A stretch of DNA of 52,021 nucleotides from QQUD01 sp039029915 (GTDB lineage Bacteria; Chloroflexota; Anaerolineae; Promineifilales; Promineifilaceae). The notes under the pieces are model-generated. The model worked only from the letters and a program-made list of their open reading frames with translations, did no database searches and was not told the DNA's origin. Positions 10,023 through 17,313 of this stretch are shown piece by piece. Within the stretch, counting starts at the first letter, position 1, and every line of letters begins with the position of its first letter. The DNA lies in contig JBCCFD010000005.1 in the NCBI GenBank assembly GCA_039029915.1, forward strand, positions 1 through 52,021, read 5' to 3'. The position numbers were made by a program, and so were the translations under genes.

Positions 10023-10586
10023 CTAAGGTCCCGCCTCTGGTAGCAGGAAGTCTCCGGCAACCCACCCTTCCGTGCCGTCATCAAGCTGGACTTGCCACCA
10101 GAGGAACTCATTCGCACTTTGCGGACCATCAAGGACAAGCACGAGCGTGCCTTCTGGTGCCACGAGTAGCGACACATTGCTGGTTGATGGTCCACCCCGG
10201 ACTGTCACACCCAAGCCGTCTGTATTCGCCACAACGGCATAGAAGCCAATGGTAATTTCAGGCGGCGCAACGGCGGTATTTGGGGTGGGAACAGGCGTAA
10301 ACGTGGGAATAGGTGTTGGTGTAGGCAGCGGTGGCGTAGCGGTCGGTGGGGCAACGGGTGGTGCCGTTAGCACAATAATCGTTGGCTCAATCACCACCTC
10401 TTCAAGTGGTGGTCGCGCCAAAATCGAGCGCGCTAAGGAAATGGCTAAGCCAATACCAATTAGCGTCACAATCACCCCAATGCCAAGCCAAAGCCAGGGA
10501 ATTGGTTCTTGAGAATCTTGTCGTAACCGTCTTGTTCGCTTTTGATTTGAATCCCGAGGATCTTCCGGGAGTTTGTAACGAGCCAT
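10023..10586 (-). CDS. Membrane-anchored SH3-domain (bacterial SH3b) protein
   Basis: 187 residues: a basic cytoplasmic N terminus (about 1-28), one transmembrane helix (about 30-53), a long Pro/Thr-rich linker of TPTP type (about 75-105), and an extracytoplasmic SH3b domain with GLGVTVRGGPS and a final WWQVQLDDGTEGWVAGDFL. SH3b domains in bacteria commonly bind peptidoglycan peptides. Its ATG overlaps the TAA of the phosphatase gene (TAATG), which points to translational coupling. Low-complexity coding of the linker gives spurious Gly/Val-rich frames on the other strand. Confidence 0.85.
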   Translation of the reverse strand: MARYKLPEDPRDSNQKRTRRLRQDSQEPIPWLWLGIGVIVTLIGIGLAISLARSILARPPLEEVVIEPTIIVLTAPPVAPPTATPPLPTPTPIPTFTPVPTPNTAVAPPEITIGFYAVVANTDGLGVTVRGGPSTSNVSLLVAPEGTLVLVLDGPQSANEFLWWQVQLDDGTEGWVAGDFLLPEAGP

Positions 10587-11824
10587 TAAAGTTCTAAAGC
10601 CTCCATGACCAACAATGTGAAATCATCAATCGGAGCAGCAGAACCCATCCAATGCCGAACATCTTGCCGAATCAGTTTAACAACCTCATCAGCAGTAGCA
10701 TTAGATTTAAAGGCTATTGTCTTTTTCAACCGCTCGATACCATAATTTTGCTTATTTTCATTTTCTGCATCAGTGACGCCATCACTGTACATGATGAGTC
10801 TATCCCCCGACTCTAGCATTATTTCATACTCTTCTAGCTGCAAATCTTCAAGCATTCCTAGAAAACGGCCGTTTCCCGGCAGTTCAGTCAAGGTCCCATC
10901 ACGCTTCGCCAAAATTGGCCTATCGTGTGACGCTCGCACATATGACAGTCTTCCGGTTGGGCGATGAACCACTCCATAAAACACCGTTACGAAGCTATCA
11001 GTCGTCGTCACCCCAAACAGCGCATGGTGCACCCGTAAAGCCACCTCAGCAGGTGAAAGAGACCGTTTGCTTTCAATAACAAATAGCGTACGCACGACCG
11101 CCATAAACAAAGCGGCATGAATTCCTTTATCCGCCACATCAGCAATCAATACCCCCACATGCTCATTTTCCAAATCAATCACGTCATAAAAGTCCCCGCC
11201 AACATCACGGGCGGGTTTGAGATACGCTTCAAAATGGTAGTTATCAAACTGGGGCAATGATTCAGGCAACAGGCTCTTTTGCATATCTGCGGCAAGCTCT
11301 AATTCACGCTGAATGCGCTCTTGCTCGATGAGCTTTGCTTGAGCCTCTTTTAAATCATGATACGCCTGTTCAAGCTCTTTATTCTTAATCTGTAGCTCTT
11401 TGATATTGAGCTGATCCCGAGTTCGGGCCGTTGACAGGATTTTTTTGGTAATCAGCTGAGCCAAAGCGGGGCTTTGCTTCACAAAGCGGTCAAACGACGC
11501 TTCCGTCACCTCAAGTACGGTCGTGTCGGTAATTGTGACTGCGTCTGCGATGCGAGGCGAGTCATCAACAAGACTCATTTCCCCAAAATAATCATTATTT
11601 CGTAAAATGGATAGCAATCGCTCAGACCCGTTCTCTAATTTCTGAGAAACGGCCACATTCCCCTCTACAATCACGTAAAAAGTATGCTCAATTTCCCCCT
11701 GATGGCACAATTTTGTTTTGGGTGGATAGTCTCTTCGTTCAGCCACTGATTTCAGTTGGATAAGCGTTTCTTCATCCAAATCAGACAGGGCTCTTCTTAT
11801 AATAGTTGTCGTTCCAACACTCAT
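10586..11824 (-). CDS. Cyclic-nucleotide-binding domain fused to a SpoIIE/RsbU-type PP2C phosphatase
   Basis: A 412-residue soluble regulator. The N-terminal cNMP domain (about 10-130) includes HTFYVIVEGNVAVSQ and the phosphate-binding cassette FGEMSLVDDSPRIADA (80-95) with its Arg. A coiled coil (about 135-185) links to a PPM/SpoIIE domain (about 195-412) with DVGGDFYDV (208-216), IADVADKGIHAALFMA and a C-terminal MYSDGVTDAEN. Such proteins dephosphorylate anti-sigma-factor antagonists in partner-switching systems; here activity would be gated by cAMP or cGMP. No anti-sigma factor or antagonist is adjacent. The stop of polX and this ATG abut (TAA then ATG). Confidence 0.92.
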   Translation of the reverse strand: MSVGTTTIIRRALSDLDEETLIQLKSVAERRDYPPKTKLCHQGEIEHTFYVIVEGNVAVSQKLENGSERLLSILRNNDYFGEMSLVDDSPRIADAVTITDTTVLEVTEASFDRFVKQSPALAQLITKKILSTARTRDQLNIKELQIKNKELEQAYHDLKEAQAKLIEQERIQRELELAADMQKSLLPESLPQFDNYHFEAYLKPARDVGGDFYDVIDLENEHVGVLIADVADKGIHAALFMAVVRTLFVIESKRSLSPAEVALRVHHALFGVTTTDSFVTVFYGVVHRPTGRLSYVRASHDRPILAKRDGTLTELPGNGRFLGMLEDLQLEEYEIMLESGDRLIMYSDGVTDAENENKQNYGIERLKKTIAFKSNATADEVVKLIRQDVRHWMGSAAPIDDFTLLVMEALEL

Positions 11825-13558
11825 TTACGAACCAACTTCTCTTTCAATATAGCTCATGAATTTTTCAACCGGCCAGCAGTTGACAACATCAACGGCCGTT
11901 GCCCAGCCTCTTTGCGCTGTGGCCACGCCATAATGCCGAAACCTGAAATGATTAATTTGATGAGCATCCGTATTAATCGAAATTTTAACCCCAAGCTCTA
12001 ACGCACGGCGCACGTGGCTATCTCGTAAATCCAGTCGGCTTGGATTGGCATTGATTTCCATAATCGTGCCGGTGTCTGCTGCTGCCTGCAGAATGGCGTC
12101 CATATCAAGGTCTGCCCCAATTCTACCGGGTAAAAGCCGTCCTGAGGGATGGGCAATCATGTCTACATGAGGGTCGTTTATTGCGTTAAGCATGCGCTGT
12201 GTCACCTGTTCACGCGGCTGCTTAAGGCTCACGTGCAGGCTGGCGATAACAAAATCTAACTTTGCTAGAACGTCATCTGAAAAGTCAAGTGTACCGTCCG
12301 CTTTAATTTCCATCTCCGTACCGCGGAAAATCTTGAACGAATCACCCATCACCTCATTCGCCGCTTTAATCTCTTCTGCCTGTGCTTCCAATCGCTCTGG
12401 GGTTAACCCGTTAGCGATTCCCAAGCTCATCGAGTGGTCAGTAATGACAATATATTGCAGCCCCTGAGCCTGAGCGGCTTGGGCCATCTCTAATACGCTG
12501 TTTTTGCCGTCTGACCAAGTGGTGTGCATGTGCAAATCGCTAATGATGTCTGAATCTTGCAGCAATGAGGGCAGTTTGCCAGCTTGGGCCAGTTCAATTT
12601 CACCGCGATTTTCCCTCATAACGGGTGGAATGTATGGCAAGTCAAGGGTTTTGTATACGGCCGTTTCATCCTCACACAAAATCTCATCTCCACCGTCAAC
12701 TGGGGTAAAAGCGTGTTCGTTTAAGCTTAGCCCTTTTTTCAGCGCCAGTTCCCGGAGCCGCACGTTGTGATCTTTGCTGCCCGTAAAATAAGACAGCAGT
12801 GTTCCCCATCGTTCAGCGGGTAAGACGCGTAAGTCAACACCAATCCCGTTGAGCAAAACGACGCGCGCTTTAGTTGGGCCTCGCCCCACAACGGATTCAA
12901 CATTTGGCAAGCCGCAAAACAAATCCATGACTGGATCAGCTTCATCGGCGGCCACCATCAGGTCAATATCTCCAATCGTTTCGCGCATGCGGCGCAGTGA
13001 ACCAGCAACGGCCGTTTTTGTAACGCCGGGCAATTCGGCCAGCTTTTGCAAAATCTCTTGTGCAATCGGCCAGGCTGTCCCAATAGACACCCGATCATCA
13101 CCGTGACGACTCAAAGCATCGATTGCTGCCAAAAGTTTAGCTTCCGATTTAGCACCCAAACCCGGCAATCCTTTCAGCTTGCCTTCTTTTGCAGCTTCAG
13201 TCAGTTCAGCCACAGTCGTGATCCCTAACGACTCATAAATTTGTTTAACTCGTTTAGGCCCCACCCCTTCAATCTTTAGCATATCGACCAAGGTCGGCGG
13301 CACATCTTGGCTTAATCTGTTATAAAAATCAAGCTCACCCGTTGTGAGCATCTCTTCAATCTTTTCGGCTAACGTTTTACCAATACCGGGAAGATCGGTC
13401 AGACCACCTTCTTCGTAAATCTGATTAATATCACGTCCCAAAGCGTCAATACTTTCGCCAGCTTTTCGGTAGGCAAGAATACGGTGGAACTTATCGCCAC
13501 GGATGGCAAGCATGTCAGCAACTTTGTGAAATAGAGCAGAAACATCACGATTTTTCAT
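11825..13558 (-). CDS. polX: Family X DNA polymerase with PHP exonuclease domain
   Basis: 577 residues, full length for bacterial PolX, which fills short gaps in base-excision repair and has a Mn2+-dependent 3'-5' exonuclease. The N-terminal 8-kDa region contains helix-hairpin-helix motifs (DLPGIGKTLAEKI, IEGVGPKRVKQI, LPGLGAKSEAKL). The polymerase core shows AGSLRRMRETIGDIDLMV, giving the Gly-Ser nucleotide-binding pair and the DxD metal motif. The PHP domain has SDLHMHTTWSDG, ITDHS, a central EMEIKADG, and late IAHPSGRLL and INTDAH motifs, so all metal-binding clusters look intact. It is the first gene of the minus-strand run that ends with ligA and the PD40 lipoprotein. Confidence 0.95.
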   Translation of the reverse strand: MKNRDVSALFHKVADMLAIRGDKFHRILAYRKAGESIDALGRDINQIYEEGGLTDLPGIGKTLAEKIEEMLTTGELDFYNRLSQDVPPTLVDMLKIEGVGPKRVKQIYESLGITTVAELTEAAKEGKLKGLPGLGAKSEAKLLAAIDALSRHGDDRVSIGTAWPIAQEILQKLAELPGVTKTAVAGSLRRMRETIGDIDLMVAADEADPVMDLFCGLPNVESVVGRGPTKARVVLLNGIGVDLRVLPAERWGTLLSYFTGSKDHNVRLRELALKKGLSLNEHAFTPVDGGDEILCEDETAVYKTLDLPYIPPVMRENRGEIELAQAGKLPSLLQDSDIISDLHMHTTWSDGKNSVLEMAQAAQAQGLQYIVITDHSMSLGIANGLTPERLEAQAEEIKAANEVMGDSFKIFRGTEMEIKADGTLDFSDDVLAKLDFVIASLHVSLKQPREQVTQRMLNAINDPHVDMIAHPSGRLLPGRIGADLDMDAILQAAADTGTIMEINANPSRLDLRDSHVRRALELGVKISINTDAHQINHFRFRHYGVATAQRGWATAVDVVNCWPVEKFMSYIEREVGS

Positions 13559-13693
13559 AGCTCATGAATCATATCATTTTTTGCAGAAGCAAGCAGATCA
13601 CTTCGGAACACTTATGACTGATAAAAAAGAGCAGAGAGCGGACGATGTTCCCTGTTTACCGTTCCATAAAAGCGCAAAACCTAAAATTTTCTC

Positions 13694-13834
13694 CTAATTA
13701 CCAATTACCAATTACGAAGCACCCTATTTCCTCCAGTCCCTAATCCCAAACCCCTAGCCCCCTAAATACTGCCCCTAATCCCTAATCACCGATCCCTGCT
13801 CCCCAATCCCTAATCTCCGATCCCTAACCCCCTT
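13694..13834. repeat. C-rich simple repeat (CCCTAATCCC-like), G-quadruplex-prone on the minus strand
   Basis: The 377-base gap between polX and the peptidase gene contains three AATTACC units followed by a drifting array of CCCTAAT, CCCCTAA and CGATCCCT units. On the minus strand this is a series of G3-G5 runs with short spacers. No gene is present. The array ends shortly before the peptidase promoter. Confidence 0.8.
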
Positions 13835-13895
13835 TCACCAGAGTAAAGTAGGACTAATTACCATTTTTAATTGACCATAATAACATGACATAATC

Positions 13896-13933
13896 CTTGA
13901 CTTGTGATCTTAAGTCAAGTTATAATACGAACG
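13896..13933 (+). promoter_or_regulatory. Sigma-70-like promoter with inverted repeat, near-leaderless start
   Basis: TTGACT (13897-13902) and TATAAT (13921-13926) are separated by 18 bases. Transcription should start about 13933, only a few bases before the ATG at 13936. A perfect 8-bp inverted repeat, CTTGACTT / AAGTCAAG (13896-13903 and 13912-13919, 8-base spacer), covers the -35 box and spacer, as a repressor operator would. Confidence 0.7.
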
Positions 13934-13935
13934 TT

Positions 13936-15225
13936 ATGTCTTCTTTTTCCCAGGTGTTGATGATACCTGTTTGGCTCAAGATATGGTTTACGCAGCATGT
14001 TTTGCCATATTTAGGGCTCAGCCCGCAGGTCATGGCGCTGGGTTTTTTTCGGGGCATCTTTGAGACACTGTTGCTTGTATTTTTAGGGCTTGGGGTTCTA
14101 GCTGGCAGTCAAAGCTACATGAGTTCCCAGTATACACTCCCAAATAATATTCAATCAACGGTGGTTAAATGGGCACCCGTCGCTGACCAAATCGCACTAA
14201 AAGCAGACATTCCGAGAGAGGTGCCGCTGGTGCTGTGGTTCAAAGAGAACAGCATGAAAGCGGAAAATCCTGAAAGCTGTACAGGCATTATTGGGGCCTA
14301 CGATTTGGTTCGTTCGGGTGAACGGCCGTGTTTTACACCTGGCCCAATTAATGACTTTGAAGTACGTGAACAACTGATTATCTCAGCAGAAGAGTTTAAG
14401 AAGCGGTGTCCAGATATTACCTACTGGACACAAGACCCAGATACCATCAAGCGATGCTACTTTGCTTATAACGCCGGTGCAGGAGCAGCTAGCCGGCTAG
14501 ATCCAAATGCATCTGCTTATGTGATGAATAACTTTAATGAAAATTATCAAAATATGGTTTACTCAGACATTGAGTTGGGAACGGTCACCGTCACGGCATT
14601 AGGCGCATGGCCGACTCATTTAGCCTTTCAAAGCCTTATCGTTTCACAAATTGATGAGGTGGAACGGCCGTTATCCATCTCATTACTTGATATGAGTACC
14701 CGTATTTACGATCAAAGTGGGAAGTTACTTGCTGATTTTACAAACCAATCACCTTTGGGTGCGACCCAAATGGATTTTCCTGAAGCCCGCGCCACGGATC
14801 AAGAAAAATGCATTTCTGAAGCCCATCTCATTGGCCGACCATCACTGAGGCCACGGTTAAATCCAGTCACCGACAGCCCCATTTTGACGCAAGATATACA
14901 CGGCTGTAGCTATGGCCTTCCAGGGCTAGATATCACCAGCCAAAACAGTACCGCGATGTTGCAAGCACCAATACCCGGTGAGGTCACAACCTACACCGAT
15001 CGCTGGTACAACAGCACTATCCGAATTGAAAACGATGAGTGGATTGTATGGTTATTGCATCCCCGCTCTTATTTTGTTTCAGATGGTGAAATTGTTCGTT
15101 CAGGTCAAATTGTGGGTGTGATGGGCGCTGTGGGTTATGCCACGGGGCCGCATGTTCATTACACAATTTATGATAAGGTTAATGAAACATTTGTCGATCC
15201 AGCGGCCTTTGTTCCTACGCAATAA
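13936..15225 (+). CDS. Membrane-anchored cell-wall protein: SLT-like domain plus degenerate M23 (LytM) domain
   Basis: 429 residues. A transmembrane segment (about 40-60) is followed by a region resembling lytic transglycosylases: LWFKENSMKAENPESCTGIIGAYDL fits the catalytic Glu site in outline, and CYFAYNAGAGAASRL matches the AYNAG motif of that fold. The C-terminal part is M23-like, with HPRSY, SGQIVGVMGAVGYATG and HVHY (the HxH zinc motif). However the HxxxD motif reads LPGLD, so one zinc-ligand His is missing and the peptidase may be inactive. The frame opens earlier at a TTG (13897), but that codon sits in the -35 box, so ATG 13936 is the real start. Likely role: peptidoglycan remodelling or its regulation. 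The LysM membrane gene follows 33 bases later. Confidence 0.75.
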   Translation: MSSFSQVLMIPVWLKIWFTQHVLPYLGLSPQVMALGFFRGIFETLLLVFLGLGVLAGSQSYMSSQYTLPNNIQSTVVKWAPVADQIALKADIPREVPLVLWFKENSMKAENPESCTGIIGAYDLVRSGERPCFTPGPINDFEVREQLIISAEEFKKRCPDITYWTQDPDTIKRCYFAYNAGAGAASRLDPNASAYVMNNFNENYQNMVYSDIELGTVTVTALGAWPTHLAFQSLIVSQIDEVERPLSISLLDMSTRIYDQSGKLLADFTNQSPLGATQMDFPEARATDQEKCISEAHLIGRPSLRPRLNPVTDSPILTQDIHGCSYGLPGLDITSQNSTAMLQAPIPGEVTTYTDRWYNSTIRIENDEWIVWLLHPRSYFVSDGEIVRSGQIVGVMGAVGYATGPHVHYTIYDKVNETFVDPAAFVPTQ

Positions 15226-15258
15226 TGGAATTGGCAATTTCTATTGAGGAGTACAACC

Positions 15259-15825
15259 ATGAATTTTATCGAGCTATTGAAATTTATTCCATTAATCATC
15301 GGGGCATTTCTTGCCTATCATCTCATTTTCAAGCTCCAGCTTCCCTCAAAAAATATTGGGGCCATCTTTACATACTTTTTAGGCATTCTGATTGTCTTTT
15401 TAGCAGTAAGCTGGTTAATTACGACCTTCCTCCCAGACTTTGCCAATGATCTTTTAGACGCTGGGCGAAATGGGGATGAATGGAATCAGTTCATTCAAAA
15501 TAGTGAAGATGTGGTAGATGATGCTTTCTCGGGAATAACTGATGATGGCAACGGGGCTAGTACTCCTGATGTAGACCCAACAGCCGTCCGCATTATTACG
15601 GTAACTGTTACCCCAGACCCTAATCGCACAACGGCAGGCGAAGGTTCAGCTACTGAAGGGGCGAGCGGTGGACCAACTGTGCATACCGTCATGGCAGGCG
15701 ACACCCTTTTAAGCCTATCCAGAATGTATGGCGTCTCTGTCGAGAATATCCGTGCCGCGAACGGTATTCCGGCTGGGTCCGATCTGATTCATGTTGGTCA
15801 GGAGCTCATTATTCCCGCTCGATAA
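15259..15825 (+). CDS. Two-TM protein with a C-terminal LysM domain
   Basis: 188 residues: two hydrophobic helices (about 5-25 and 35-60), an acidic extracytoplasmic linker with a Pro/Thr-rich part, and one LysM domain at the C terminus (VHTVMAGDTLLSLSRMYGV ... LIHVGQELIIPAR). LysM binds N-acetylglucosamine polymers, so this should be a wall-bound membrane protein acting with the upstream SLT/M23 protein. The start at 15259 is chosen because GAGGAG precedes this ATG by seven bases; a GTG-like opening five codons earlier lacks such a site. It ends the transcript, with a terminator 20 bases later. Confidence 0.85.
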   Translation: MNFIELLKFIPLIIGAFLAYHLIFKLQLPSKNIGAIFTYFLGILIVFLAVSWLITTFLPDFANDLLDAGRNGDEWNQFIQNSEDVVDDAFSGITDDGNGASTPDVDPTAVRIITVTVTPDPNRTTAGEGSATEGASGGPTVHTVMAGDTLLSLSRMYGVSVENIRAANGIPAGSDLIHVGQELIIPAR

Positions 15826-15843
15826 ACTCCAAACTACTAAATG

Positions 15844-15890
15844 GGCGTGAGATATCCTCTTTAATTGATGATGATACCTCACGCCTTTTT
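15844..15890 (+). terminator. Rho-independent terminator
   Basis: GGCGTGAGATATC pairs with GATACCTCACGCC (one mismatch) around a 16-base loop and is followed by TTTTT. It closes the SLT/M23-LysM transcript. Confidence 0.9.
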
Positions 15891-15901
15891 GATCTTCCCT
15901 A

Positions 15902-15910
15902 TGCTATAAT
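15902..15910 (+). promoter_or_regulatory. Extended -10 promoter
   Basis: TGCTATAAT is a consensus extended -10 element about 54 bases before the ATG at 15964. No good -35 box is present, as is usual for this class. The predicted 5' leader contains a small perfect hairpin, GGAAAG / CTTTCC. Confidence 0.6.
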
Positions 15911-15963
15911 CAAAATATTATAAGGAAAGCGACTTCTTTCCGTCTATCTAAAAGAGTTTTGAA

Positions 15964-16653
15964 ATGAGTGAAACAAGCCATCAAACTGAACACGCTGGGT
16001 CACCCCAACACAATGCTGATGAGCATGCGGGGCCATTTTCTAAAACGTTTGATCGATTATGGAAGCTTGTGCCCGAAAATCTTCAAGACACTTTTATGCC
16101 GGAAGATGTTGAGCTCCGTAAAATCCCCGGTGAGGAAACCCAGCTTGAAATCAGATTAGCCTGGTACCGTGATATTATTGGGCACGTCCTCTTCCACAAT
16201 TTTATACTGCTAACAATCATCATGATTTTGCTGATGATTAGCATCGGTGTGTTAGCAAACTTTTATGGCTTTGCCTACTACTTTGTCGCCATCCCCCTCA
16301 TTATTTACATTGCCTTGATTATCTTAGCCTTAGTCGAACGACTAGAATATTCACAATGGCGTCTCCTCAAGACGAACTCCCGCCTTGTAATATCAATTCC
16401 TCAGCATGGGGCTTGGCCACTTGTAGACAATATCGAGCTTAAAGGGACGCCAGCTATTATTGATACAAATTGGTCACCTAAACCCCACTGGCGGGTTTTC
16501 CAATTCTTCACCGGTGCTCGTGATTTGTATATTAGTATGTCAGGTTTACAGTTTGTCGAGGGAAAAGCCAAAGTGCGTGACGCGCTCATCATCCCAGACA
16601 TCATGCCCAGTGATGTTTTTGAGCTGAAAAAGCTTGTTTTTAAACCTAAATAG
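15964..16653 (+). CDS. Two-TM protein with a bacterial PH-like C-terminal domain
   Basis: 229 residues. A hydrophilic N terminus (about 1-75, His/Glu-rich at first) precedes two adjacent transmembrane helices (about 80-100 and 105-125). The cytoplasmic part that follows (RWRLLKTNSRLVISIPQ-like strands, then a repeated strand pattern ending in DVFELKKLVFKP) resembles the bPH2/YdbS type of PH-like domain. I infer this from the helix-helix-strand layout, not from a signature motif. Function unknown. It has its own promoter and no partner gene. Position of the two helices right before the PH-like region is typical for that family. Confidence 0.6.
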   Translation: MSETSHQTEHAGSPQHNADEHAGPFSKTFDRLWKLVPENLQDTFMPEDVELRKIPGEETQLEIRLAWYRDIIGHVLFHNFILLTIIMILLMISIGVLANFYGFAYYFVAIPLIIYIALIILALVERLEYSQWRLLKTNSRLVISIPQHGAWPLVDNIELKGTPAIIDTNWSPKPHWRVFQFFTGARDLYISMSGLQFVEGKAKVRDALIIPDIMPSDVFELKKLVFKPK

Positions 16654-16667
16654 CCTAAATTCAAGCA

Positions 16668-16829
16668 TTGTCATTCTGAACGGGTCTATCCTAATTTTTA
16701 CCCAAAATGGCGTCCAGTGAAGAATCTAGCCTATCCAAAAAGGTGAGATTCTTTGCTAGAACGTCTATATTCTATCTGGTTTTATGGACGCGCTCAGACC
16801 CGTGCTGAGCTGGGCCGAAGTAATGACAA
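16668..16829. repeat. MITE-like nested palindromic element
   Basis: A 162-base element bounded by TTGTCATT / AATGACAA, with inner complementary pairs CGGGTCT / AGACCCG and AGAATCT / AGATTCT in nested order. It carries no gene. Its layout is similar to the element at 46573-46733. Confidence 0.65.
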
Positions 16830-17067
16830 CTTATTTACCCTCATTTCGGAAATAAGTTCCCCTTCTTTGCAGAATGCTGTTTCGTAAGTGCCACCGACCT
16901 GTTTTTTTCTAAAATAAAATACACACCAGCTTTAGAAACAAAGCCTCAAGATACTATTCATCAAAAGGATAGGCGCAGGCCAAAGGCAAGGCTACTACGT
17001 TAAATTTCACCCGTTGAAACCACAAAATTAAAATCAGCCAAGTAATTTTCATGCCCCTTGCTTGCTA

Positions 17068-17217
17068 GCGGCATCATGCCGCACAAATAATTATTATGTC
17101 AACATTTTTGTATTTGTACATTTTCAACATAAAAGCTGTACAAAAATATGGACAAACCTATGAATACAAGCCTATTTGTCCACATTTATTAGTTTAAAAT
17201 GAGCTAATATGGACAAA
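17068..17217 (+). promoter_or_regulatory. Repeat-rich control region upstream of the FAS1 gene
   Basis: In the 484 bases between the palindromic element and the FAS1 start there is no gene, but several symmetric sites: GCGGCAT-C-ATGCCGC (17068-17082), ATTTTTGTA / TACAAAAAT (17104-17112, 17139-17147), the direct repeat ATATGGACAAA (17146-17156 and 17207-17217) and between them the inverted TTTGTCCA (17175-17182). TTGACA at 17221 could be a -35 box, but the matching -10 is poor. These are candidate operators. Confidence 0.5.
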
Positions 17218-17313
17218 ATATTGACACAAAAAGCGCAGATCGCTAATCTCAAAACGTGCATGCACAACTTTTGCAAAAATAACTTAAACAAAAAAACGCT
17301 AGGAGCTAAACGA

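Noticed and set aside
10249..10512. Gly/Val-rich plus-strand frame
   Set aside because: Antisense of the Pro/Thr-rich linker of the SH3 protein, with no ribosome binding site.
13694..13834. Telomere-like repeat suggesting a replicon end
   Set aside because: Genes continue on both sides and the units are drifting and internal; a chromosome end is not supported.
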